DNA of 36,454 nucleotides from Methylococcaceae bacterium (GTDB lineage Bacteria; Pseudomonadota; Gammaproteobacteria; Methylococcales; Methylomonadaceae): NCBI GenBank assembly GCA_013141155.1, contig JABFRM010000113.1, positions 1 to 36,454 of the forward strand, read 5' to 3'. Shown piece by piece: positions 7,797 to 15,761 of this stretch (position 1 is its first letter; each line of letters starts with the position of its first letter). The notes under the pieces were generated by a model. It saw only the letters and a program-made list of their open reading frames with translations, ran no database searches and was not told where the DNA came from. The position numbers and the translations under genes were made by a program.

Positions 7797-10604
7797 ATGA
7801 ATAATTTGCCCGATAAACCACCCATGCGCGTGCTTATTCCCCTGATATTATTGGCAGGCCTGCTGTTGCTTAGCTTTATGGTATTGCGTGGGTTTTTGCT
7901 TTCCCTTATCTGGGCGTTCATTATCACCTATGTGGCATGGCCGCTTTACTTGAAACTGCGGCATCAGCTTAAAGACAAAGCCACTCTCAGTGCCGCCTTG
8001 ATGACTGCGATGATCGCGATGGGTATTGTATTGACGGTTTTTTGGTTGGCCGCCATGTTACAAGCGGAAATCGCCATTGCTTATCAAACCTTGGTTGATA
8101 ACGTAGCTAGTGGACCTTTTCGGCTGCCTGAGGCTATCCATAGAATTCCTTGGTTGAATAACTATTTGCAACCGTGGATAGATAGGCTCAACAGTGATCA
8201 GGCAGGTGTAGCTGTGCAATTTGTTAATTGGGCAAAGCAATGGTTGGGACAATTTGCCGAATTTCTGGGGGGTATCGGTCGATATGTGCTGAATCTCGGG
8301 GTTATTTTAGTGGCAGTGTTTTTTTGTTTTCGGGATGGTGAAGAGGCGATCAGGCAATTACGGTTGGGCTTAATCCATTTTCTCGGCAAATACCAAGAGG
8401 TTTACCTGCAAGCCGCCGGTGACACCACACGCGCGGTGGTTTATGGGCTGGTGCTGGCGGCATTGGGGCAGGGCGTGTTGGCTGGGGTTGGTTATGCCGT
8501 AGCTGGGGTCAAAGCGCCAGTGCTGTTTGGCGCAATCACCGCTCTGTTGGCCTTGATTCCGATGGGCGCAACCTTAGTGTGGTTGCCGATTGGCACCACG
8601 CTGTTACTTTCCGACCAGACTTGGTCAGGGATTGGGTTATTACTGTGGGGCTTTTTGGCAATTAGCACCGTGGACAATGTAATTCGCCCCATCGTCATCA
8701 GCGGTGCCAGCCGCGTGCCATTTTTGGTGGTGCTATTCGGGGTACTGGGCGGATTGACGGCGTTCGGGGCAGTGGGGCTGTTTTTGGGGCCGGTGATTTT
8801 GTCGGTATTATTGTCGGTGTGGCAAGCGTGGATCAAGCAACAACCGCCGGAAGTGGTGACAGGAGCTTTAGCGGCAAATACCGCATCCTTAACAGATTGG
8901 CACACCTTGTCTGCCGAGCAAGTTTTGAAAGATCAAACGGTTGAAGCTGCTGTGGGCTTAAGCCAAACCGAGGCCGCAGCACGTCTTAAACGCTATGGCG
9001 CAAACCAGCTTGCGGAAAAGCCACCGCGCCCCGCTTGGCATTTATTGCTGGCGCAGTTCAAAAGCTTCCTGATCGTTGTGTTGCTGATCGCCGCCAGTGT
9101 CGCGGCACTCATCGGCGACTTGACCGATGGCGTTGTGATCTTGGGAGTGGTAGTTATTAATGCCTGCTTGGGCTTTTATCAAGAGTTTCAGGCCGAAAAA
9201 TCGCTGGCAGCATTAAAAAAAATGCTGGCGTTAAAGGCCACGGTGCGACGCGACGGCAACACCCAAGAAGTGCCTGCCGAGCAACTGGTGCCGGGCGATA
9301 TGGTCATTTTGGAAGCGGGCAACAAGATTCCGGCGGATGGGCGCATCATCATGGCGAACGCGCTGGAAGTCGATGAATCGTCCTTGACCGGTGAATCCGT
9401 GCCTGTCGCCAAACAAGAGGCAGCCCTGACAGATATTGCTGCGCCATTAGCGGAACGCTCCAATATGCTGTATCTGAACAATGCCATCACCCGAGGACGC
9501 GCCGAAATGGTGGTGACTGCCACCGGCATGAAAACTGAAATAGGCCGCTTGGCAACGCTGCTGGCACAGGCGGAAGACGGCGCTACGCCCTTGCAAATAC
9601 AACTGGACAGTTTGGGCAAGCGGCTGGCCTTGATTGCAGTGGCGGTGGTCGTGGTGTTGTTTATCGGTGCTATCTGGCGGGGTGAACCGCTGATTGATAC
9701 GGCATTCACTGCCATTGCCCTCGCGGTGGCGGCGATCCCCGAAGGCTTGCCGGCGGTGGTAACGGTTACGCTGGCACTGGGGATGCACCGCATGGCTAAG
9801 CAACACGCCATCGTCAAACGTCTGGCGGCGGTTGAAACCTTGGGCTGCACCACGGTAATCTGCACCGACAAGACCGGCACCTTGACGGTCAACCAAATGA
9901 CCGCGCGAGCGCTTTTCTACCAAGGTCAAAACTATACGGTCAGTGGCGAAGGCTATGCGCCAGCCGGAGAGATTTTGCCTACTACAGCAAACAGCGCACC
10001 CACTGATTTGGCAGAAATGTTGTTGCCGCTGGCGATGTGCAATAACAGCCAGTTGCAAGGGGAACAAGTGCTGGGTGACCCGATGGAAAGCGCTTTACTG
10101 GTGTTAGCCGGAAAAGGGGGCATTGATCTGGAAGAGGCAAGCACAAAACTGCCGCGCATTGCTGAAATTCCCTTTGACGCCGAACATAAGTTTATGGCGA
10201 CCTTCCACACTCAAGGCGATGCCATCAAGGTGTTTATCAAAGGCGCGCCGGAAGTTTTGCTGAAACTGTGCCAGTCGGTGCTGGAAGCAAACGGACAAAC
10301 GGCTGCTATTCAACCAGCCGTTATTTTGCAACAAAATGAAGCGATGGCAGAGACTGGATTACGGGTGCTGGGTGTCGCGGTCACTACCCTTAACTTAGGC
10401 GCAGTAGGCAAATCGCTAAACCAGAACGATCTGTTCCAATATATCCATAGCCTGACTTTTGTTGCCTTGGTGGGGCTGATGGATCCGCCCAGGGCGGAAG
10501 TTCGCGAGGCGATTGGCCTTTGCCAAAAAGCCGGTATCGCGGTCAAGATGATTACTGGCGATCAACCCGTTACCGCCGCCGCGATAGCCAAAGAGCTGGG
10601 CTGA
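7797..10604 (+). CDS. AI-2E-type permease fused to P2-type cation ATPase, ends at an in-frame TGA
   Basis: This 935-codon frame joins two families with no break. Residues 1 to about 345 form a multi-helix AI-2E/PerM-type permease. After a short linker, a P-type ATPase begins near residue 367 with an N-terminal cation-ATPase domain, then TGES (531-534), PEGLP (Glu649) and DKTGT (Asp691, phosphorylated), as in P2 (Ca2+/Na+-type) pumps. The frame stops at TGA 10602-10604 inside the ATPase, before the hinge motif. The next codon continues the same family in the same frame (10605-11555). An AGGA site lies 5 bases before the start. A nonsense mutation, readthrough, a split gene or a sequence error are all possible. 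A MITE follows the full reading frame. Confidence 0.82.
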   Translation: MNNLPDKPPMRVLIPLILLAGLLLLSFMVLRGFLLSLIWAFIITYVAWPLYLKLRHQLKDKATLSAALMTAMIAMGIVLTVFWLAAMLQAEIAIAYQTLVDNVASGPFRLPEAIHRIPWLNNYLQPWIDRLNSDQAGVAVQFVNWAKQWLGQFAEFLGGIGRYVLNLGVILVAVFFCFRDGEEAIRQLRLGLIHFLGKYQEVYLQAAGDTTRAVVYGLVLAALGQGVLAGVGYAVAGVKAPVLFGAITALLALIPMGATLVWLPIGTTLLLSDQTWSGIGLLLWGFLAISTVDNVIRPIVISGASRVPFLVVLFGVLGGLTAFGAVGLFLGPVILSVLLSVWQAWIKQQPPEVVTGALAANTASLTDWHTLSAEQVLKDQTVEAAVGLSQTEAAARLKRYGANQLAEKPPRPAWHLLLAQFKSFLIVVLLIAASVAALIGDLTDGVVILGVVVINACLGFYQEFQAEKSLAALKKMLALKATVRRDGNTQEVPAEQLVPGDMVILEAGNKIPADGRIIMANALEVDESSLTGESVPVAKQEAALTDIAAPLAERSNMLYLNNAITRGRAEMVVTATGMKTEIGRLATLLAQAEDGATPLQIQLDSLGKRLALIAVAVVVVLFIGAIWRGEPLIDTAFTAIALAVAAIPEGLPAVVTVTLALGMHRMAKQHAIVKRLAAVETLGCTTVICTDKTGTLTVNQMTARALFYQGQNYTVSGEGYAPAGEILPTTANSAPTDLAEMLLPLAMCNNSQLQGEQVLGDPMESALLVLAGKGGIDLEEASTKLPRIAEIPFDAEHKFMATFHTQGDAIKVFIKGAPEVLLKLCQSVLEANGQTAAIQPAVILQQNEAMAETGLRVLGVAVTTLNLGAVGKSLNQNDLFQYIHSLTFVALVGLMDPPRAEVREAIGLCQKAGIAVKMITGDQPVTAAAIAKELG

Positions 10605-11555
10605 TTGGGTGAAGTGCTGGCAGGCACGGAACTCGCCACGCTGGATGATACTGCATTGGCTGCACGGATTAATGCGATTGGGGTTTTTGCCCGTACCGCA
10701 CCAGAGCAGAAAGTCCGCATCGTCAATGCCTTGAAAATCGACGGGCATATTGTCGCGATGACCGGCGATGGCGTTAACGATGCACCTGCGCTGAAGAGCG
10801 CCGATATCGGTATTGCGATGGGCAACAGCGGCACGGATGTGGCTAAAGAGGCCGCCACCATGATCTTGACCGATGACAATTTTGCGACCATCGTCAAGGC
10901 TATCAAGGAAGGGCGGTGCATTTACGATAATATGATCAAATTCATCCGTTTTCAATTGTCCACCAATATCGGTGCTATTTTGACCGTGGCTACTGCGCCG
11001 TTGTTCGGGATGCCTGTTCCCTTTACGGCGGTGCAATTGTTGTGGATCAACATTATCATGGACGGCCCTCCCGCCATGTCGCTGGGCGTTGATCCCTGCC
11101 GCAGCGATAGCATGACCGAAGCGCCGCGCGACCCAGCAGCCCGTATCCTGTCCCTGCGGCGTTTTGGCAACCTATTTACTTATGGCTTGACGATGGCAGT
11201 GGGTACGCTGCTGATTTTGTCTTATGGCTTACAGACCGGTACGCCTGCCCATGCCACCACTTTGGCGTTTAATACCTTTGTATTGTTTCAGGTGTTTAAT
11301 GTGTTTAATGCCCGCTCTGAACACGGCAGTGCCTTTAATAAGCATTTTTTCCGCAATAAACTGTTATGGCTGGCGCTTTTCGGCGTTTTGGGCTTGCAGG
11401 TTATGGTCATTCATTGGCCGCCTGCTGAAGTGCTGTTTCGGACGGCGGCCTTAACAGCGCAGGATTGGCTACTGACTATCAGTGTTGCTGCGTCTATCAT
11501 CGTGCTGGAAGAGTTGCGTAAGTTATTATTTGGGCAATCTAAAGCTTTGTTATAG
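10605..11555 (+). pseudogene. C-terminal part of the P-type ATPase after the in-frame stop
   Basis: About 316 codons in the same frame as the preceding gene supply the missing half of the pump: ARTAPEQK, the hinge TGDGVND (53-59 of this part), and membrane segments M5-M10. In M5 the sequence is NIGAIL, where Ca2+ pumps carry Glu at the Ala position. In M6 it is NIIMDG, where they carry Thr at the Met position; Asn and Asp are kept. Ion choice is therefore uncertain. A TTG directly after the TGA, or the GTG at 10614, could restart translation, but no good ribosome site is visible. The stop TAG lies inside the 9-bp target duplication of a MITE. Confidence 0.75.
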
Positions 11556-11557
11556 CC

Positions 11558-11751
11558 CATAAGTATCTACACAAGTTTCAAACCACGTCATTCCGGCAGG
11601 GATGCCGGAATCCAGAGCCAAGGATGGTAATATTGTGGAACATAAGCGCTTGATTTATGCTCTGTGCTGCACCATAGATTCACATCCATGTGACTGGATT
11701 CCGTCATCCCTGCCGGAATGACGGAGAACTTCACTTGTGTAGATACCTATG
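11558..11751 (+). mobile_element. MITE M3 with 9-bp target duplication
   Basis: A 194-bp element bounded by CATAAGTATCTACACAAGT and its near-perfect inverse ending GTAGATACCTATG. GTTATAGCC is repeated exactly on both sides (11549-11557 and 11752-11760), a clear 9-bp target duplication. The interior carries CGTCATTCCGGCAGGGATGC and its inverse. No gene is inside. It lies at the 3' end of the ATPase frame and may act as a bidirectional hairpin. Confidence 0.85.
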
Positions 11752-11797
11752 GTTATAGCCTTAAAAATCTCTATTGTTTATAAAAAACCTCATCTAT

Positions 11798-11811
11798 GTG
11801 CGTTGCCGCAC
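11798..11811. promoter_or_regulatory. Inverted-repeat motif upstream of csbD copy 1
   Basis: GTGCG-TTGC-CGCAC is a perfect 5-bp inverted repeat 125 bases before the csbD start. A near-identical motif lies 108 bases before the third csbD gene (14096-14109) and another stands alone at 4087-4100. It may be an operator or a short hairpin. The rest of the two leaders differs apart from the ribosome site region, so the motif stands out. Confidence 0.5.
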
Positions 11812-11922
11812 TGATCCTGATTAATCTTGTCGGTATTATCGACTCAAGCGTTGGGAAAACTTTTCCATGCTTAAGTGTTACGGCGTTATGGCCGTGGCTA
11901 AATAAATTATCAGGAGAAACCC

Positions 11923-12099
11923 ATGAACAAAGATCAAATCAAAGGTAAAGTCGAAGAGGTTAAGGGCAAAATTAAGGAAGCTGCTGGTGTGGTAATGGAT
12001 GACAAGGGTATGGAAACAGAAGGCAACCTTCAAAAAAACGTCGGCAAAATTCAAAAGGGTTTAGGTGATCTTAAAGAAGATCTTAAGGGTAACAAATAA
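11923..12099 (+). CDS. CsbD-family stress protein, copy 1
   Basis: A 58-residue protein starting MNKDQIKGKVEEVKGKIKE, the typical CsbD start, rich in Lys and Glu and with the repeated KGK/G-D pattern of the family. An AGGAG site lies 6 bases before the ATG. CsbD proteins are small, soluble and induced under general stress; their biochemical role is not settled. It lies 83 bases before a secreted paralogue and probably shares its transcript, which ends at a terminator at 12549. Confidence 0.88.
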   Translation: MNKDQIKGKVEEVKGKIKEAAGVVMDDKGMETEGNLQKNVGKIQKGLGDLKEDLKGNK

Positions 12100-12182
12100 A
12101 ACCAATATTGCTGAGCCGTGAGACTGAGACTAAATAAGCCTGTTGCACGGGAATACACACAAAACTTTTAAAGGAAATGAAC

Positions 12183-12446
12183 ATGAAACGTATTAGCTTA
12201 ATAGCAGCCATATTACTGACTTTTACTGCATTTGGCGTTTATGCCGAAGACAGCACGGACAACACCAATCTGAACAAAGATCAGGTAAATGGTCGAGTTG
12301 AAGAAGGCAAGGGCAAAGTGAAGGAAGTCACTGGCAAAGTCATCGGCGACAAAAAAATGGAAGTGGAGGGCAATGTCCAAAAAAATGTCGGCAAAGTGCA
12401 GAAAGGCATGGGCGACATGAAGCAAGACCTTAAAGAAGATAAATAA
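12183..12446 (+). CDS. CsbD-family protein with signal peptide
   Basis: An 87-residue protein: an N-terminal signal peptide (MKRISLIAAILLTFTAFG, probable cleavage after VYA at residue 21), a short acidic linker, then a CsbD domain (NKDQVNGRVEEGKGKVKE onward). The start at 12183 is chosen over 12177 because AAGGAA at 12171-12176 would touch the earlier ATG but sits 6-7 bases before the later one. Most CsbD proteins are cytoplasmic, so an exported form is unusual. It lies in one unit with the preceding csbD gene and ahead of a strong terminator. Confidence 0.85.
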   Translation: MKRISLIAAILLTFTAFGVYAEDSTDNTNLNKDQVNGRVEEGKGKVKEVTGKVIGDKKMEVEGNVQKNVGKVQKGMGDMKQDLKEDK

Positions 12447-12548
12447 GCCTAACATTGTTGAATCTTATAGACAAGTCAAATGGATGAGCCTGCTTGACGC
12501 CGGTAATGCGATAACTGAAAAGTGGTTTGTTTTAATATTGCCAGAGAC

Positions 12549-12573
12549 GGCGGGTTAATAACCCGCCTTTTTT
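12549..12573 (+). terminator. Intrinsic terminator of the csbD pair
   Basis: GGCGGGTT (12549-12556) pairs with AACCCGCC (12560-12567), with a short loop and a run of six Ts directly after. It is a textbook rho-independent terminator about 100 bases after the secreted CsbD stop. Confidence 0.9.
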
Positions 12574-12682
12574 ATGCTTAAAATATAGCGGGCTTAATGG
12601 GTAAAAAAAAAGGGTAAAGCATTATTGATGTTACCCCCTCTCCCTGAGGGCGATCGAGCAAAATGTCGCTTTATGTGGTCAG

Positions 12683-12913
12683 TTAAGTATTTAAGCTTAA
12701 GTTTTCAAGTATAACGGCTCAGGCTTAGCCGTTCGCCCTCGACTGCATGGATGTAGAAGGTAGGAGGTAGGGCGGCGCAGGAGCAGTTGCCGAGAGCTTG
12801 TCGAAGGGTGGACGGTTAAGCCGATCATGGTTCGACAGGAGGCTTACCACGAACGGCTTAATCGCTTTTCTGACTTTAAATAAATGCCCGAAAACTTTAG
12901 CCTGGCTACTTAG
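12683..12913 (+). repeat. MITE-like element M1, long form
   Basis: It begins TTAAGTATTTAAGCTTAAG and ends with CCCGAAAACTTTAGCCTGG and CTACTTA, matching the M1 terminal repeats. The interior holds several short palindromes of the GTTCGACAGG / CTTGTCGAAGGG type and a GGTAGGAGGTAGGGCGG block; the same interior occurs inverted at 22680-22800. The right end lies 8 bases from the stop of the minus-strand catalase-like gene. Confidence 0.65.
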
Positions 12914-12920
12914 CTATAGT

Positions 12921-13964
12921 TTAAAATCCGGTTGGTTCATGGTGCGCTTCGCCGTTAAGTTCATGTCGAACCTGCGAAACTGTGTCATAAACCGTTTTGC
13001 GTACGCGGTTAATGCCGCCCAGCGGTTGATGTTCTGGCATGGCGTGCCAAGGCGTAAAGGAAAGGTTTTCGCAAAACGCCAGTTGCTCTGGTGCGGTAAA
13101 CGTCTGCGCGGGAATGGTGATTTTTGCCACGCGGATGAAGGGTGAATCTTCTTCGCGCCATTCAAGCGTGGGATCTTCAAGGGGCATTTCGGCAACAACC
13201 CTTTGTAGCTGCACCATAAAATCAAAACACGCTTCACCTTGGGTGAGCTGCTTTTGCATATTGTCGCGCAGGAAATTGGGGGCAGTCGTTTCACTGTATT
13301 GGGATGCCGCACTACACGGGTGGGCAGAAAATTTCATCGCCGTGTCACCTAAGCGATACGGGGTCATGCTCCAGTATTGTGCGTCTAACGGATTGGCAAC
13401 AGTCTTGTTCTTAATCGCGTTGACGATGCCCAATTCGTGTAGGCGGAAATCAAACGGATTAAAACTGGGGAAAAAGAATTTGAGCGGGCTGTCTGTTGCT
13501 AATGCCTTTTGGAATTCAACATAGTCGGCGGCGTTGCGTACAAAAAACACGGGATGGTTAATCATCACCCAGTCCTGCGTGCCCGACTTGCTGTGTTCAA
13601 CACCTTTAAGCTTAATCGCCATCCCGCGCGCATCGCCTTCCGTATCGTCCTGTATTTTTCCCGAGCCATTGGAGTAACGAATCCAAGCGAGAAAAGTACG
13701 TGGCTCTTTAAAAATGCCAAATTTAACTTCATCGGGTAATTGGGGGAGGACACGAAACTCCGCTTTCACACAGCCGTGCGCTTTGGCGTGAGCATCTCTG
13801 TGCGCCTTGCCATGCTTGGCTTCGGCGCGAACACCATCTTCTATTAAGCGCACGATTTGCTGGGTCGCGGCATCCTCACCCGCAGGAACATCCTCGATGG
13901 TAGATGCCCATGTGGGCAGGGCAGATATGAGTGCCAGGCTTAATGGCAGGATTTTATTTAACAT
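12921..13964 (-). CDS. Periplasmic catalase-family heme protein
   Basis: A 347-residue protein with a signal peptide (about 1-20, ending TWA) and a compact catalase-like fold. It keeps a distal-His region (HRDAHAKAHGCVKAEF, near residue 60), WIRYSNGSG, a VMINHPVFFVRN block, and a TPYRLGDTAMKF block that corresponds to the proximal Tyr heme-ligand region of catalases. At this length it belongs with the short catalase-related proteins (SrpA/y4iL type), which may act as peroxidases rather than true catalases. An AGGAGT site precedes the start. It lies between csbD genes, which suggests a stress island. Confidence 0.8.
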   Translation of the reverse strand: MLNKILPLSLALISALPTWASTIEDVPAGEDAATQQIVRLIEDGVRAEAKHGKAHRDAHAKAHGCVKAEFRVLPQLPDEVKFGIFKEPRTFLAWIRYSNGSGKIQDDTEGDARGMAIKLKGVEHSKSGTQDWVMINHPVFFVRNAADYVEFQKALATDSPLKFFFPSFNPFDFRLHELGIVNAIKNKTVANPLDAQYWSMTPYRLGDTAMKFSAHPCSAASQYSETTAPNFLRDNMQKQLTQGEACFDFMVQLQRVVAEMPLEDPTLEWREEDSPFIRVAKITIPAQTFTAPEQLAFCENLSFTPWHAMPEHQPLGGINRVRKTVYDTVSQVRHELNGEAHHEPTGF

Positions 13965-14095
13965 GGTTATGGACTCCTGAAATAGACGGGGTAAGTGACT
14001 GTAATTAAACCATCCGCTGCTGTCGGTACGTTATCGCACATAAACTGGCTATGCCGCTCATTATGTCGCATTCCATCAAAAAACTATTCATTAAT

Positions 14096-14109
14096 GTACG
14101 TTGCCGCAC
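14096..14109. promoter_or_regulatory. Inverted-repeat motif upstream of csbD copy 3
   Basis: GTACG-TTGC-CGCAC, one base different from the motif at 11798-11811, lies 108 bases before the csbD start. The shared bases extend to ATGT(A/G)CGTTGCCGCAC plus a following A. It is also about 130 bases upstream of the divergent catalase-like gene start and could serve both. Confidence 0.5.
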
Positions 14110-14203
14110 AGACCGCGTTAAAGCCTTGCGCGTATCATTCCAACTGAGCGATTGGAGACCTTTTTCCAAACGCTAAAACTGTCATCATTATCAGGAGTTA
14201 CCC

Positions 14204-14416
14204 ATGAACAAAGATCAAATAAAAGGTCGCGTCGAAGAAATAAAAGGCAAAGTCAAGGAAGTTGCTGGCGATGTGGTTGACGATAAAAAAATGGAAGCAG
14301 CAGGCAAGCTTCAAAAAGACGCGGGCAGGATTCAGGCGGTGGTCGGTGATTTTAAGGAGAATTTAAAAGACAACGTCAATAAAGAACTTAAGAAAGAAGT
14401 TAACAAAGACGCGTAA
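14204..14416 (+). CDS. CsbD-family stress protein, copy 3
   Basis: A 70-residue protein starting MNKDQIKGRVEEIKGKVKE, close to copy 1 but with a longer Lys-rich tail (ending KELKKEVNKDA). AGGAG precedes the ATG at the same spacing as in copy 1, and the CATTATCAGGAG leader is nearly the same, so the two genes are duplicates including their ribosome sites. It is probably cytoplasmic. Confidence 0.88.
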   Translation: MNKDQIKGRVEEIKGKVKEVAGDVVDDKKMEAAGKLQKDAGRIQAVVGDFKENLKDNVNKELKKEVNKDA

Positions 14417-14523
14417 AACAGGTTGTGTTGTGCCATGTGGCTAAAGTTCAGGAACGTTAGCTGTGTGGTCGCGACAAAAAGACAGGGGACGTATAAATTT
14501 ATATGCCCCCACATTGCTATCGT

Positions 14524-14535
14524 CGTCAATTGACG
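14524..14535. other. 12-bp perfect palindrome
   Basis: CGTCAATTGACG is self-complementary and lies 21 bases before the start of the small membrane protein gene, next to its ribosome site. It could be an operator. A single short palindrome is weak evidence. Confidence 0.3.
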
Positions 14536-14556
14536 GCCACTGACGGAGCGACACTC

Positions 14557-14706
14557 ATGCTTGAAACACTAGCGCTGGTTCTCATTATTCTTTGGGTATT
14601 GGGTTTGGTTTCCTCGTACACGATGGGCGGATTTATTCACATTCTTTTGGTGGTCGCGGTTATCGTGGTCATCTTGCGGGTTATTCAGGGTAGACGGGTG
14701 CTTTAG
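14557..14706 (+). CDS. lmo0937-type small membrane protein
   Basis: A 49-residue, almost wholly hydrophobic protein with two membrane segments (about 3-20 and 26-43), a GLVSSYTMGGFIH turn, and a basic end (RGRRVL). The pattern matches the lmo0937/DUF5670 family of tiny membrane proteins often found beside CsbD genes. A GGAG site lies 8 bases before the ATG at 14557; the frame is open upstream to 14503, but that part is not family-like. Function unknown; a link to stress is inferred from its neighbours. Confidence 0.75.
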   Translation: MLETLALVLIILWVLGLVSSYTMGGFIHILLVVAVIVVILRVIQGRRVL

Positions 14707-14748
14707 CATCGGTGAACTTGACAGTGTAGGGCGCGTTTACACACCGCT

Positions 14749-15594
14749 TTGTGGTGCATGCAGCGCGGTCTATTTAGCGCCAACTCATACGCCCATGTTG
14801 CGCCTGATGATTTGGTGTTCATCATCGTGGGCTGTATGACTGAAGCGTCTAGCCTAGGCTCGATGATCACGCCTGCGGTACTTAACACCAAGAAAACCGG
14901 CGGGGCTTGGGACTTATGGGAAGACATTGCCACAGGTCGGCCAGGATTTGGGCATCCGGCGGTATTTGCCGATCATATTGACCAGACCAAATGGATGTCA
15001 TTTACGGTCACGCTGGATGATCCCACGTTTTTTCAGTTTATCGAAAACTTTACCGGCAATGAAGCGGGTACAGGTGGCATGTTCACCTTGATTGACTCAA
15101 ACTGGTTCATGAGCATGGTATTGGCGCACCAGCCGCATTTCATTAACCAACCTGAGAACATTTTCGTGTTTTGGGGCTATGGTCTTTTCCCAGACAGAGC
15201 TGGTAATTTCGTCAAGAAACCCATGGCAGAATGTACGGGTGAAGAGATTCTGGTTGAGCTGTTCCAACACCTCAAACTGGGCGACAAAACCGACACGGTG
15301 ATGGCGGCGGCTAATTGCATTCCGTGCATGATGCCGTTCATCACCAGCCAATTTATGCCCAGAGTCAAAGGCGACCGCCCTGAGGTTGTGCCAGAGGGTG
15401 CGAAGAATTTTGCGTTTATCGGGCAGTTCTGCGAAATCCCCGATGATGTGGTGTCCACCGTGGAATATTCAATCCGGTCAGCGCTGATGGCCGTCTACAC
15501 GCTGCTGGAGATTGAAACCGAGATCCCGCCGGTATTTAAGGGGCAGCATGATGTGGGTGTGCTTTTCGATGCGCTTAAAACCATGCACCGTTAG
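14749..15594 (+). pseudogene. 5'-truncated oleate hydratase (myosin-cross-reactive antigen family)
   Basis: 281 codons match the C-terminal half of oleate hydratases (fatty-acid double-bond hydratases, FAD-dependent, usually about 550-650 residues): GCMTEASSLGS, DSNWFMS, FVFWGYGLFPDR, KPMAECTGEE, NCIPCMMPFITS, GDRPEVVPEG, FAFIGQFCE. The N-terminal dinucleotide-binding glycine motif and much of the FAD domain are absent. The retained part has no frameshift or stop. Family similarity begins right after 14749, and the sequence before it is a short non-coding gap after the lmo0937-type gene. It is probably an inactive remnant, though recent enough to keep its frame. Oleate hydratase is not a usual methanotroph gene, so transfer is possible. 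Confidence 0.8.
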
Positions 15595-15761
15595 CCGTGG
15601 GTGTGTTAGGCATTAGCAATGTTAAGTCATTGCCAGAAAGATTTTCACGCCGAAGCGTGGGAAAGATAGCAAAGGTCATAAAGCAGCCGACTAAACCATC
15701 AGGTTTAGAAACCAAGCTGTTCCAATATTGGATATGTTTTTTTAATAGAATAGGTATTTTT

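Noticed and set aside
9188-9892. Long antisense frame within the P-type ATPase
   Set aside because: The composition is low-complexity (Ala/Ser/Thr-rich) and it lies wholly opposite a well-supported coding region; a shadow frame.
10602-10604. TGA as selenocysteine codon in the ATPase
   Set aside because: Families of P-type ATPases have no Cys or Sec at this position and no selenocysteine insertion hairpin was evident just downstream.
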